Assembly: GCA_947169975.1 (NCBI GenBank)
Contig: CAMVRT010000015.1
Span: 1-58,466, forward strand
From: an uncultured Oscillospiraceae bacterium
GTDB taxonomy: Bacteria > Bacillota > Clostridia > Oscillospirales > Oscillospiraceae
Direction: 5' to 3'
DNA length: 58,466 nt
The notes beneath the pieces were generated by a model that saw only the letters and a list, made by a program, of their open reading frames with translations, did no database searches and was not told the DNA's origin. Position 1 is the first letter of the stretch; each line of letters starts with the position of its first letter. This document shows positions 23,101 through 31,884 of the stretch, piece after piece. A program made the translations under genes and the position numbers.

Positions 23101-23133
23101 CGTTTATAGAGACAGAGGAGGGAGGATGTCCGG

Positions 23134-23355
23134 TTATTCCGCTGGTTCGTCCGGCGCGTACTCCAGGATGTCGCCGGGCTGGCAGTGCAGCGCCTCGCAG
23201 ATGGCGATGAGGGTGGAGAAACGGATGGCGCTGATGTGTCCGTTCTTCAGCTTCGACAGGTTCACGTTGGCCACGCCCACCCGCTGGCTCAGCTCGTTGA
23301 GGCTCATCTTCCGGTCCGCCATGACCCGGTCGAGCCGCAGAATGATCTTTCCCAT
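23134..23355 (-). CDS. Small Cro/C1-type HTH regulator (YozG-like)
   Basis: 73 residues consisting of a single HTH_XRE domain: RLDRVMADRKMSLNELSQRV, GVANVNLSKLKNG, FSTLIAICEALHCQPGDIL. This compact type is usually encoded right after a DUF2975 membrane protein, exactly as here (10 bases downstream). It likely represses its own operon; two palindromes at the operon promoter are candidate operators (23967-23983 and 24042-24057). The start ATG has GCAGGCGCC upstream, a weak site, so coupling to the upstream gene is plausible. Confidence 0.9.
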   Translation of the reverse strand: MGKIILRLDRVMADRKMSLNELSQRVGVANVNLSKLKNGHISAIRFSTLIAICEALHCQPGDILEYAPDEPAE

Positions 23356-23365
23356 GGCGCCTGCC

Positions 23366-23941
23366 TCACAGCGTCTCGTCCACTTCCCGCTGCAGCGCCG
23401 CGCCGTGGCGGAAGACCCGCACCAGGAACAGCACGATCAGGGCGACGGCCAGCGGGAAGGAGGGGAGGACCATACGGCTGACGGCTTCCGCCAGATAGAG
23501 GGAGCCCGGCTGCATCCGCAGGATCTGGATGAGATCGGGCAGGCCGTAGGCGATCTGTACCAGGACGGAGAAGACCAGCAGGACCCAGGCAAAGACGTTC
23601 ATGCGGCGGATCACGCCGTCCTCAAAGGGGGAGTCGCAGCGGCGGAACCCGGCGGCGGCCCACATGAGGAAACCGTAGACGATGAGGGAGCCCGCCAGCT
23701 GCCCGATGCCGATGATCTGGCTCAGTCGGGCGCCGTCGTCCGCGGGGATCACGGTCACCTCCTCTAGCACCACGTCTGCGGACTCAATCAGGACGGCGCT
23801 CTCCTGCGCCTGACGGCTGTATTCCGACAGGGCCTGGAGGCCGGAGATCAGCGAGATGACCGCTGAGATGATCAGCAGCACGGTGACGATCTGCCCGATC
23901 AGGCCGAGACGGTTGACTTTTGACTTGACGCTTGTGTTCAT
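23366..23941 (-). CDS. DUF2975 family membrane protein
   Basis: 191 residues with four predicted membrane segments (GQIVTVLLIISAVISLISGL; IIGIGQLAGSLIVYGFLMWA; MNVFAWVLLVFSVLVQIAYG; LPSFPLAVALIVLFLVRVF) and an extracytoplasmic loop after the first. Matches the DUF2975 pattern; function unknown. Encoded with a YozG-like HTH regulator, a common pair in Firmicutes that may act as membrane-linked regulation. The ATG at 23941 is preferred (AGAAGGG 6-7 bases upstream) to one six codons earlier, whose ribosome site would fall in the operator. Confidence 0.85.
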   Translation of the reverse strand: MNTSVKSKVNRLGLIGQIVTVLLIISAVISLISGLQALSEYSRQAQESAVLIESADVVLEEVTVIPADDGARLSQIIGIGQLAGSLIVYGFLMWAAAGFRRCDSPFEDGVIRRMNVFAWVLLVFSVLVQIAYGLPDLIQILRMQPGSLYLAEAVSRMVLPSFPLAVALIVLFLVRVFRHGAALQREVDETL

Positions 23942-23966
23942 ACGTGACCCTTCTTTCATAAATTAA

Positions 23967-23983
23967 TTAACGACTGTCGTTAA
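23967..23983. promoter_or_regulatory. Operator-like palindrome downstream of the transcription start
   Basis: Perfect palindrome TTAACGAC, T, GTCGTTAA between the promoter and the DUF2975 start. Binding there would block elongation or initiation. Likely target of the HTH protein encoded in the operon (inference). Confidence 0.65.
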
Positions 23984-23994
23984 CTTCTGACCGT

Positions 23995-24023
23995 AGAATA
24001 CAACAACCTATTGCGTTTGTCAA
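23995..24023 (-). promoter_or_regulatory. Promoter of the DUF2975-HTH operon
   Basis: Minus-strand TTGACA (24018-24023), 17-base spacer, TATTCT (23995-24000). Confidence 0.85.
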
Positions 24024-24030
24024 CAACATT

Positions 24031-24057
24031 TTAACGAAAAACGTAAAATATTTTACG
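24031..24057. promoter_or_regulatory. Upstream operator-like palindromes
   Basis: CGTAAAAT joined to ATTTTACG (24042-24057) is a perfect 16-base palindrome; TTAACG at 24031 with CGT at 24042 adds a half site. TTAACG is shared with the downstream operator, suggesting two binding sites bracketing the promoter. Confidence 0.5.
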
Positions 24058-24086
24058 GAGATGGAAAACGACACAGTGAAGCGCAA

Positions 24087-24118
24087 AAATAGACCCGCCT
24101 TGGCAGGCGGGTCTATTT
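24087..24118 (-). terminator. Intrinsic terminator after the cupin gene
   Basis: AAATAGACCCGCC with GGCGGGTCTATTT and a T-rich end on the minus strand; starts 15 bases past the stop. Confidence 0.85.
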
Positions 24119-24133
24119 GTATCGGTTTGATGC

Positions 24134-24463
24134 TTATACGTTGGGGATCACGCAGAACATCACCAGATCCTCGTCGCCGGTGTTGCGCACGCCGTGGCTG
24201 TGTCCCGGCGGGCAGTACTGCACGGTGCCGGGGCAGACGGGGATCTCCGCGCCGTCGTCGGTGACCACGCCGGTGCCGGAGAGGAAGTACATCACCTCGT
24301 AGTTCCCCTCGTGGGTGTGGACCCCGATGGAGGAGCCGGGAGGCAGGGTGCCGTGCATGATCTTGCCCTGGGGGTCCTCCATGAGCCGGGCGTGGGCCTC
24401 GCCCTCGCCGCCCTTGAAGTGTGGCTTGATCTGCACGGGGATGTCTTTGTAGTCAAGGGTCAT
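24134..24463 (-). CDS. Cupin-domain protein
   Basis: 109 residues, one cupin_2 barrel. Metal-site motif 1 is IGVHTHEGNYEVMYFLSG (two His, Glu) and motif 2 is CPPGHSHGVRN. Small single-domain cupins of this kind bind a metal and a small ligand; the substrate is unknown. The ATG has AGGAGGTAATCCC upstream. Monocistronic with its own terminator. Could be a sugar- or phenolic-ligand isomerase-like enzyme or a sensor. Confidence 0.88.
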   Translation of the reverse strand: MTLDYKDIPVQIKPHFKGGEGEAHARLMEDPQGKIMHGTLPPGSSIGVHTHEGNYEVMYFLSGTGVVTDDGAEIPVCPGTVQYCPPGHSHGVRNTGDEDLVMFCVIPNV

Positions 24464-24535
24464 GGGATTACCTCCTGTGTTGGTGTGGGGCTATGGCGGG
24501 GGATGACAGGGCTGATCATCGGCGCAGCGGCGGAT

Positions 24536-25387
24536 CTATTTGGCTGCATACTCTTGAAACACCTTTGCCGTTCGGTACAGATAGACCAGCTGAACGACGC
24601 CCACCACAAGGACTCCGATGGAAGCGATGAGCAGGAGAACAGTCGAGAAGAACGGAATAAATGTCAATATGCTGCCTACCATGGCAAGGGCGCAGCCAAG
24701 AAACCACTTCCACAGCACGAGCCATTTTTCAGACAACGTGCTGCTCACACCAGTAAGGACAGCGGCATGCGCATGAAACTCGTTATATGTACCGATCATG
24801 CCGATGATTGGCGCAGGAAGAGCAATGAACAAAGCCCAGATGATTTGTCCGTCCGTTATTTTGTCGCTGAAAATTTCGAGAAACTGCGCGGCTGCAACAA
24901 TCAAAGCGCAAATTCCGGCCGTACGGTAGCGGTACTCCACAGAGGAAAGCTTGAGAAGAATCACGCCGCAGACGATGGAGCAGGCAGTTGTCAGGATCAG
25001 CCCTGCCGGATAGAAAAGAGGAGTAATACGGAATACATATTGATTTTTCAACAGCTCCGCAAAAGTCGAAGCCATGTCCAGCCAGAACAGGATCCAAAGC
25101 CACTTACCCAAAATCTGCGCGCGGCTTTTGAGGGCGGCTTTTTTCCTCTCCGCGGCATCCCGCCTTTTTTTTCTGTACACGGGCTGCTGATCACGGCTCT
25201 GCAGCATGCTGCAGCTTCCGCTGAATCCGCATGTGGCACAAGTCTCATGCCCTTTGCCTCTGCAGCACTTTGCCAGCTCACAGTCTCCGCCGTACAGCCA
25301 GCCGGGCCCTGCTTTGCATCCGGAGCAGTTCAACTGCTCCTGCCATGAACATTCATCGCAGACCTTACCGCAAAATGTTTCAGCCAC
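24536..25387 (-). CDS. DUF3795-like Cys-rich membrane protein
   Basis: 283 residues. The first 65 residues contain eleven or more Cys in a DUF3795-like arrangement (CGKVCDECSW, NCSGCK, CELAKCCRGK, TCATCGFSGSC), probably a zinc or Fe-S cluster binding head. Then a basic linker (YRKKRRDAAERKKAALKSRA) and about six membrane segments from residue 93 on. I do not know a characterised homologue with this fusion. The start is GTG with GGAG 9 bases upstream. Its base composition is visibly more A/T-rich, with codons such as ATA, AAT and TTT, than the flanking genes, suggesting acquisition by transfer. Confidence 0.75.
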   Translation of the reverse strand: MAETFCGKVCDECSWQEQLNCSGCKAGPGWLYGGDCELAKCCRGKGHETCATCGFSGSCSMLQSRDQQPVYRKKRRDAAERKKAALKSRAQILGKWLWILFWLDMASTFAELLKNQYVFRITPLFYPAGLILTTACSIVCGVILLKLSSVEYRYRTAGICALIVAAAQFLEIFSDKITDGQIIWALFIALPAPIIGMIGTYNEFHAHAAVLTGVSSTLSEKWLVLWKWFLGCALAMVGSILTFIPFFSTVLLLIASIGVLVVGVVQLVYLYRTAKVFQEYAAK

Positions 25388-25501
25388 GGGATCACACTCC
25401 TCTCATAGAAGCATACATAACAGAAGGACGGAGCCACGCCCCTGCACAGATCATCGTGAGAGAAACGGTGTAGGGGAGGGCCTCTGTGCCCTCCCGACAC
25501 A

Positions 25502-26872
25502 TCAGTTCAAAAAGTCCTTCAGCTTCTTGCTGCGGGAGGGATGGCGGAGCTTGCGCAGGGCCTTGGCCTCGATCTGGCGGATGCGCTCACGGGTGACGTT
25601 GAACTCCTTGCCCACCTCCTCCAGCGTGCGGGTGCGGCCGTCCTCGATGCCGAAGCGCAGCTTCAGCACCTTCTCCTCCCGGGGGGTGAGGGTGCTCAGC
25701 ACATCCACCAGCTGCTCCTTCAGCAGGGTGAAGCTGGCGGCCTCGCTGGGCTCGCTGGCGCCCTCGTCGGGGATGAAGTCGCCCAGATGGCTGTCCTCCT
25801 CCTCGCCGATGGGGGTCTCCAGAGACACGGGCTCCTGGGCGATCTTCAGGATCTCCCGTACCTTGTCCACGGGCATGTTCATCTCCTCGCTGATCTCCTC
25901 GGCGCTGGGATCGTGGCCCAGCTCCTGGAGCAGCTGACGGCTGACGCGGATCACCTTGTTGATGGTCTCCACCATATGGACGGGGATGCGGATGGTGCGT
26001 GCCTGATCGGCGATGGCCCGGGTGATGGCCTGGCGGATCCACCAGGTGGCGTAGGTGGAGAACTTGTAGCCCTTGGTGTAGTCGAACTTCTCCACGGCCT
26101 TAATGAGGCCCAGATTGCCCTCCTGAATGAGGTCCAGGAACAGCATGCCCCGGCCCACATAGCGCTTGGCGATGGACACCACCAGACGGAGGTTGGCCTC
26201 GGCCAGCTTCTGCTTGGCCTTCTCGCCGTCGTTGACCTGCTTTTTCAGCTCTGCCTGCTCCGCCTCCGGGATGGTCTCGCCGTCCTCCTCGGCCTCGGCC
26301 AGACGGGCCCGTGCCTCGTTGCCGGCGGACATGGCGGTGGCCAGCGCCACCTCCTCGTCGGCGGTCAGCAGGTTCACCTTGCCGATCTCCTTGAGGTACA
26401 TGCGCACGGGATCGTCGGTGTTGAAGCTGTCCACCAGCGTGTTGGGATCCACCAGCTCCTCTTCCTCGATCTCGGCGATCTCCTCCATGGGAGGCTCCGC
26501 GTCGTCGGGCAGACCGGCCAGCAGCTCGTCGCTGCTCTGCTCGATCTCCAGCATCTCCAGCGACTCGTACACCTGCTGGATCTGGTCGTCGGTGAGCTCC
26601 AGCTCGTCCATCAGATCCTCCAGCTCGGTGACGTGGATCTTGCCCTTCTTCTTGGCCCGGATGAAGAGCTCCTTCATCTTCTCATGGCGTCCCAGCAGCT
26701 CGGCGGCGGGCAGGGTGGCGATGGTCTTGTCGTCCAGCTTGCCGCCCTTGTTCTTCTTGGCCTCGCCCTTCTTCTCCTCGGGCTTCCCGGCGGCCTCGGC
26801 GTTCTCGGTGAGGAGCTGATCGGCCATCTGCTCCAGCTGCTGGGGCGTCATGTTTTCCATGTTTTCAGTCAT
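25502..26872 (-). CDS. rpoD: Primary RNA polymerase sigma factor (sigma-A/RpoD)
   Basis: 456 residues. Region 1.1-like acidic/Lys head, region 1.2 ([18 protein letters not shown]), region 2 ([37 protein letters not shown]), region 3, and region 4 with the -35-reading HTH ([19 protein letters not shown]). Directs RNA polymerase to the TTGACA/TATAAT promoters seen throughout the window. Its ATG overlaps the dnaG stop by 8 bases, giving the classical dnaG-rpoD coupling. Confidence 0.98.
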   Translation of the reverse strand: MTENMENMTPQQLEQMADQLLTENAEAAGKPEEKKGEAKKNKGGKLDDKTIATLPAAELLGRHEKMKELFIRAKKKGKIHVTELEDLMDELELTDDQIQQVYESLEMLEIEQSSDELLAGLPDDAEPPMEEIAEIEEEELVDPNTLVDSFNTDDPVRMYLKEIGKVNLLTADEEVALATAMSAGNEARARLAEAEEDGETIPEAEQAELKKQVNDGEKAKQKLAEANLRLVVSIAKRYVGRGMLFLDLIQEGNLGLIKAVEKFDYTKGYKFSTYATWWIRQAITRAIADQARTIRIPVHMVETINKVIRVSRQLLQELGHDPSAEEISEEMNMPVDKVREILKIAQEPVSLETPIGEEEDSHLGDFIPDEGASEPSEAASFTLLKEQLVDVLSTLTPREEKVLKLRFGIEDGRTRTLEEVGKEFNVTRERIRQIEAKALRKLRHPSRSKKLKDFLN

Positions 26873-28646
26873 TGCGCTTTCCTCCGTATCCCTTTTTTTG
26901 TTTGAATGTATGGACGGCGGCGGCCAGGGGATCTTCTCCGCTTCCGTCGCGTTTTTCCTTTTCCTGCCGGATCACCGCGGCGTAGTCCCGCAGCGCCTGT
27001 GCGCCGTTGGCGGCGGATTCCGGCTTCTGGGCAATGGCGGTGAGGTGATTCATCTCCTGCGCCGTCAGGTCCCCGGTGAGCCGCGCCACAGAGGGGGTGT
27101 AGCCGTCCTCCATGTCCTGCCGCAGCCGCTCATAGATGCGGCGGAGCAGGGGGGAGGAGAAGTCCTCCGGCTCCACAGCCGCGCCGTCCCGGAACAGGCC
27201 CGGATCCTGCAGCAGCAGCCGGATCACGCCCTCCTCGGCCATGGCGCTGCGGAGATTCTCGTACCGCAGTCCCCGCTCCTGTGGCTGCAGGCTTACCGCC
27301 GGGTTCAGCTCCCGCCGCTCCCGCTGCTTCTTCTCGGCAAAGGCCCGGCGGCGGATGGCCCGCTTCACCTCCAGACCCAGCGCCTCGGCGGTGAGCCCGG
27401 CGGCCTGTGCTGCCCGTGCGGTGTAGATCTCCCGCTCCACGGCGTTGTGGAGCTTGGCCAGCTCCCCGCTGATCTCCTCGGCGTAGGCTACCTTCTGCTC
27501 GTCCATGCGCAGGTCGTACTTGCCGGCCACCCGGGCCAGGGTGAAGTCCATGCCGCCCTCGCTGCCGTTCAGGAGGTTTTCAAAGGCCTCCGCTCCGAAG
27601 TTCTTGATGAAGTCGTCGGCGTCCTGCTTCTTGGGAACGCCTGATTCCATGCGGTTTGGCAAGTGAAGTACCTTTACAGTGAACTCCGTGTTGTTCAGCA
27701 ACTCCAGCGCCCGCTGCGTGGCCTGCTGCCCGGCGGTATCGTTGTCGAAGCACAAGACCAGCTCGTGGGTGTAGCGGCTCAAAAGCCGCAGGTGCTCCTG
27801 GGTCAGGGCGGTGCCCATGGTGGCCACGGCGTTGTCGAAACCCGCCTGATGCAGGGTGACCACGTCCAGGTTGCCCTCGCAGAGGATCAGGTTGGGCCGC
27901 TTGGTTTTCCGTGCCAGATTGATGGCGTAGATGATCCGCCGCTTGGAGAACACCATGGTCTCCGGGGTGTTGAGGTATTTGGGCTCGGACTTGTCCAGCA
28001 CGCGGCTGGTGAAGCCGATGACGTCGCCGCGGACGTCGATGACGGGCAGCATGAGGCGGTTGCGGAACTTGTCGTAGATCCGCCCGCTCTGGTTCTGCAC
28101 GGCGAGGCCGGCGCTGATCAGCTCCGTTTTGGTGTAGCCCCGGCCGGTCATCTCCCGCAGCAGGGTGTCCCAGCTGTCGGGTGCGGCGCCCATGCCGAAG
28201 CGCACGGCGGTAGCCTTCCGAATCTGCCGCTTGTCCAGGTAGGCCCGGACGGCGGCGCCTTCCTCCCGCTGGAGGAGGTCATAGTAGAACCGGGCCGCCT
28301 CCCGGTTCAGCGCCAGGATCCGCTTGCGCAGCTGCCCGGAATTGTCCCGGTCATCCTCCGGCACGTCCATGCCCGCCCGCTTGGCCAGAAACCGCACGGC
28401 GTCGGGGTAGGAGAGGTTCTCGATGTCCATGATGAAGTTGATGACGCCGCCGCCCTTGTGGCAGCCGAAGCAGTGGTAGAACTGCTTGTCCGGCAGCACG
28501 TGGAAGGAGGGGGTCTTCTCGTTGTGGAAGGGACAGCAGCCCCAGTAGCTGCCGGCCTTCTGCTGCAGATTGACGTAGCCGCCCACCACGTCCACGATGT
28601 CGCTGCGTGCGATAAGCTCGTCCAGAAAGTGCTGGGGAAACGCCAT
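26865..28646 (-). CDS. dnaG: DNA primase
   Basis: 593 residues, normal for DnaG. Zinc-finger domain C38, H41, C59, C62; RNA polymerase/Toprim core with the catalytic Glu in [11 protein letters not shown] and the metal pair in CFDNDTAG; C-terminal helicase-binding domain. Synthesises RNA primers at the fork. The true start is the ATG at 28646 (GGAGGTCTTGCC upstream); an in-frame reading from 28727 crosses the promoter. First gene of the macromolecular-synthesis pair dnaG-rpoD; rpsU is not adjacent. Confidence 0.97.
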   Translation of the reverse strand: MAFPQHFLDELIARSDIVDVVGGYVNLQQKAGSYWGCCPFHNEKTPSFHVLPDKQFYHCFGCHKGGGVINFIMDIENLSYPDAVRFLAKRAGMDVPEDDRDNSGQLRKRILALNREAARFYYDLLQREEGAAVRAYLDKRQIRKATAVRFGMGAAPDSWDTLLREMTGRGYTKTELISAGLAVQNQSGRIYDKFRNRLMLPVIDVRGDVIGFTSRVLDKSEPKYLNTPETMVFSKRRIIYAINLARKTKRPNLILCEGNLDVVTLHQAGFDNAVATMGTALTQEHLRLLSRYTHELVLCFDNDTAGQQATQRALELLNNTEFTVKVLHLPNRMESGVPKKQDADDFIKNFGAEAFENLLNGSEGGMDFTLARVAGKYDLRMDEQKVAYAEEISGELAKLHNAVEREIYTARAAQAAGLTAEALGLEVKRAIRRRAFAEKKQRERRELNPAVSLQPQERGLRYENLRSAMAEEGVIRLLLQDPGLFRDGAAVEPEDFSSPLLRRIYERLRQDMEDGYTPSVARLTGDLTAQEMNHLTAIAQKPESAANGAQALRDYAAVIRQEKEKRDGSGEDPLAAAVHTFKQKKGYGGKRND

Positions 28647-28685
28647 GGCAAGACCTCCTCTCCGTCCCGATTTTCGTCCTATACT

Positions 28686-28691
28686 ATTATA
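28686..28691 (-). promoter_or_regulatory. Likely -10 of dnaG-rpoD
   Basis: Minus-strand TATAAT 40 bases upstream of the dnaG ATG; the -35 region is A-rich and poor, preceded by A/T tracts (28713-28741). Confidence 0.6.
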
Positions 28692-28785
28692 CGGAATTTT
28701 TCGCCGATTTCCTTTTTTTTTGAGCAAAAATTTTTAAAAATTTATGGCCCGGAGGACAAATAGTCCCAAACCCACCGGATTCGTG

Positions 28786-28814
28786 TTGCATCGACAGGGC
28801 GGAAGGTGTAATAT
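28786..28814 (+). promoter_or_regulatory. Promoter of the transglutaminase/Ig-like protein gene
   Basis: TTGCAT (28786-28791), 17-base spacer, TAATAT (28809-28814). Confidence 0.7.
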
Positions 28815-28862
28815 AAGTATGGAATAAAACGCGCATCTTCAGGCGCGGGGAAGGAGTACATC

Positions 28863-31670
28863 ATGAAGAGGATCAAGAGCATGCTGGCGCTGCTGCTGGC
28901 GGCGCTGATGACGCTGACGCTGCTGCCTGTGACGGCGGCGGCGGAGAGCGCGGCACGGACGGAGGAGCAGGCGGGGCATTTCGCCTACGTCAACCCCTTC
29001 TACCGCCGCACCCACACCGACGCGGAGCTGGCGGCGGATCTGGCGGCGCGGCAGGCAGGCGCTCAACCAACCCGCGCCGCCACGCCCCACTATACATCCT
29101 TCGCCTCGGCGGCGGGCTACGTCCGCAGCCAGATGGTGGCCCGGAAGGAGAGCTTTACCCTCTCCGTGCCCGACACCATGCTCTCGCCCACCAATGAGGA
29201 TCTGACGGACGCACTGGTGGAGGAGGCCATGGCCCACGCCGCCGGCGGCGATCCCCGTGCCGGCGACTCTCTGCGCTGGCAGATCGGCTACTGCTACTGT
29301 ACCAAGGTGGATCGGGAGACGGGTAAGAACACCCTGCACTACACGGCCATGTACTACACCACCATCTCCCAGGAGAACGCCCTGACCAGCGAGGTGAACA
29401 GCGCCCTCGCCGCGCTGAAGCTCTCCGGCAAGACGGAGAAGCAGAAGGTCCGGGCCATCTACGACTACATCTGCGACCGGGTCAACTACGACTACGAGCA
29501 CGTGGAGGACAGCAGCTACCTGCTGCAGTACACGGCCTACGCCGCCATGCACAACCGCACCGCCGTGTGCCAGGGCTATGCCGTGCTGTTCTACCGCATG
29601 TGCATGGAGGCGGGCCTTGACGCCCGCGTGGTCACCAGCTATGACCACGCATGGAACATCGTGCGCCTGGGCAGCGTGTACTACAACGTGGACGCCACCT
29701 GGGACGGCCAGGACGACGCCACCACCCACGACTGGTACCTCAAGGGCATGCGTGATTTCCCGGATCACTACCGGGAGCATCCCTATGACCAGGAGCCCTT
29801 TGAGAAGGCCTATCCCATGGTCCGGGACCCCGATCTGAACGTGGCCAACTTCATGACCGCCTTTCCCGGCGTGGACGGCGCCGATGTGTCCGCCAAAGCC
29901 GACGGCAAGGCCAAGCTGCTGATCTTCGGCACCATTGACGACGGCTACAGCATGGAGCTTCTGCGCTATCTGGCCTACTATGACCTGAGCAGGCTGAACG
30001 TGGTATATGCCGACAGCGGAGCCAACAGCCGCGATGAGGTATCGGGCTTTACGGAGGAGGTCTGCTGCGCTCCCGGCGTGAGCGCATGCTGGAATCAGGA
30101 TTCCGTCTGTGCCAATGCCATGTGGCAGGCGCTGGACCAATGCGGCGACCGCAACGAATCCGTCTATGCGCCCGTCATTGTCTACCTGGACGCGGGCAAC
30201 AGGATCCAGCATTATACCGTCGGGCCCATCACCCACTACACGCTGATCAACGGGATCCAGACCTATCTGGGCGTCACCATGAACTCCGGCGCCCCCTACA
30301 TCATCCGGCAGCCCAAGGCCGGCGTCCGCGATGTGGGTGACAGCTTTACGCTGTATGCCGTGGGCCGCGGCGCAGGTGTGATTCATTATCAGTGGTACTC
30401 TCGTCCCTCCGCCTCCGCCCCCTGGCAGGCCTATACCGGCGCCGGCGCCACGGACGGTCATATCAATGTGAAGGTCACCGCTGCGTCCATGGATGGCTGT
30501 CAGTACCGCTGCCGGGTCTACAATGAATACGGCTACACCTACAGCGATGTGGCCACGCTGGAGGTGTACCGTGCCCCGGCCTTCACCACCCAGCCTCACA
30601 ACATCACCGCCCCGGTGGGCGAGACCGCCAAGTTCAAGGTGGAGGCCACCGGCGTGGAGCTGTCCTACCAGTGGCAGTACAAAACCGCCACCGGCACCAA
30701 GTGGAACAACTGCACCATGAAGGGCTTTGACGGTCCGGCTCTGTATGTGCCCGTCACCGCCGCCCGGAACGGCTATCAGTACCGCTGTGTCATCAAGGAC
30801 GTCCGGGGCGTTCAGGCGATCTCCGCCGCCGGCACTCTGAAGGTGAAAACGGTGATCACGTCCCAGCCTGCGGATGTGTATGCCCCGGTGGGCGACACCG
30901 CCAAATTCACTGTCAAGGCCACCGGCGCGGGTCTCACCTACCAGTGGCAGTACATCATGCCCAAGGGCACCACGTGGAATAAGTGCACCACCATGGGCCA
31001 CAATACCCGCACCCTGTCCATCCCCGTGGACACCAACCACAACGGCTACCGCTACCGCTGCAAGATCACCGACGCAAACGGCAAGGTCACCTATACCAAT
31101 GCCGCCACGTTGACGGTGAAGACGGTCATCACGTCCCAGCCCGCGGACTGGACCGCCCCTCTGGGCTGGTCCGCCCGGTTCACCGTCAAGGCCACCGGCT
31201 ATCGTCTCACGTATCAGTGGCAGTACAAGACGGCTGACGGCGCCAACTGGGTGAACTCCACCATGGCCGGCAGCGACACCAACTCCATCGGCGTGATCTC
31301 CACCGCCGCCCGGAACGGCCAGCAGTACCGCTGCGTCATCACCGACGGCAACGGCAACAAGACGTATTCCGCCGCTGCCACGCTGCGTGTGGGCATCCGG
31401 ATCACCGCCCTGCCCAAGGACGTCACCGCCGCGGCAGGGGAGACGGTCACCTTCTCCGTCACCGCCGACGGTCTCGACCTGACCTATCAGTGGCAGTACA
31501 AGGCCGCAGACAGCGACAAGTGGGTCAACTCCGGCATGACCGGCAGCCAGACCGACACCCTGACCGTCAAGGCCACCGCCGCCCGGAACGGCCAGCAGTA
31601 CCGCTGTGTCATCACCGGCGCGGGCGGCGTGGATACCGTCGCCGGTCCCGCCACGCTGACGGTGAAGTAA
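28863..31670 (+). CDS. Secreted transglutaminase-like protease/cross-linker with Ig-like repeats
   Basis: 935 residues. Signal peptide (about 1-27), then a transglutaminase-like core with a full catalytic triad: C236 (AVCQGYA), H262 (YDHAWN) and D277 (YYNVDATWDG). From about residue 478 follow five Ig-like modules of about 90 residues, each with a YQW(Q)Y strand and a YRC strand whose Cys and Trp look like an Ig core. No LPXTG or other anchor is visible at the C-terminus, so it is released or held by the repeats. Family knowledge: TGc domains in bacteria are often peptidases or peptidoglycan/protein-modifying enzymes. ATG 28863 with GAAGGAGTACATC. The modules match those of the downstream gene. 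Confidence 0.88.
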   Translation: MKRIKSMLALLLAALMTLTLLPVTAAAESAARTEEQAGHFAYVNPFYRRTHTDAELAADLAARQAGAQPTRAATPHYTSFASAAGYVRSQMVARKESFTLSVPDTMLSPTNEDLTDALVEEAMAHAAGGDPRAGDSLRWQIGYCYCTKVDRETGKNTLHYTAMYYTTISQENALTSEVNSALAALKLSGKTEKQKVRAIYDYICDRVNYDYEHVEDSSYLLQYTAYAAMHNRTAVCQGYAVLFYRMCMEAGLDARVVTSYDHAWNIVRLGSVYYNVDATWDGQDDATTHDWYLKGMRDFPDHYREHPYDQEPFEKAYPMVRDPDLNVANFMTAFPGVDGADVSAKADGKAKLLIFGTIDDGYSMELLRYLAYYDLSRLNVVYADSGANSRDEVSGFTEEVCCAPGVSACWNQDSVCANAMWQALDQCGDRNESVYAPVIVYLDAGNRIQHYTVGPITHYTLINGIQTYLGVTMNSGAPYIIRQPKAGVRDVGDSFTLYAVGRGAGVIHYQWYSRPSASAPWQAYTGAGATDGHINVKVTAASMDGCQYRCRVYNEYGYTYSDVATLEVYRAPAFTTQPHNITAPVGETAKFKVEATGVELSYQWQYKTATGTKWNNCTMKGFDGPALYVPVTAARNGYQYRCVIKDVRGVQAISAAGTLKVKTVITSQPADVYAPVGDTAKFTVKATGAGLTYQWQYIMPKGTTWNKCTTMGHNTRTLSIPVDTNHNGYRYRCKITDANGKVTYTNAATLTVKTVITSQPADWTAPLGWSARFTVKATGYRLTYQWQYKTADGANWVNSTMAGSDTNSIGVISTAARNGQQYRCVITDGNGNKTYSAAATLRVGIRITALPKDVTAAAGETVTFSVTADGLDLTYQWQYKAADSDKWVNSGMTGSQTDTLTVKATAARNGQQYRCVITGAGGVDTVAGPATLTVK

Positions 31671-31700
31671 GGCGCCGCGATCCGTACCCCGCAACAACCC

Positions 31701-31741
31701 CCAAGCCCCCGGAGTGATTCTCCGGGGGCTTGGTCTGTTTT
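31701..31741 (+). terminator. Intrinsic terminator
   Basis: CCAAGCCCCCGGAG, loop TGATT, CTCCGGGGGCTTGG, then TCTGTTTT. Confidence 0.9.
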
Positions 31742-31788
31742 CCGGCGATGGACAGGGGAGGGGAGTTGACGAAATCCCCGCCATTGCC

Positions 31789-31817
31789 TTGACAGATTTG
31801 CCAAACTGTAGTAAATT
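31789..31817 (+). promoter_or_regulatory. Promoter of the LRR/Ig-like surface protein gene
   Basis: TTGACA (31789-31794), 17-base spacer, TAAATT (31812-31817). Confidence 0.75.
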
Positions 31818-31884
31818 TATCTTGATAAAGTGTGCGGCGCCGCGGAGAGACGCGGCGGCCGCATGATAAAAAGGAGGGACCCCT

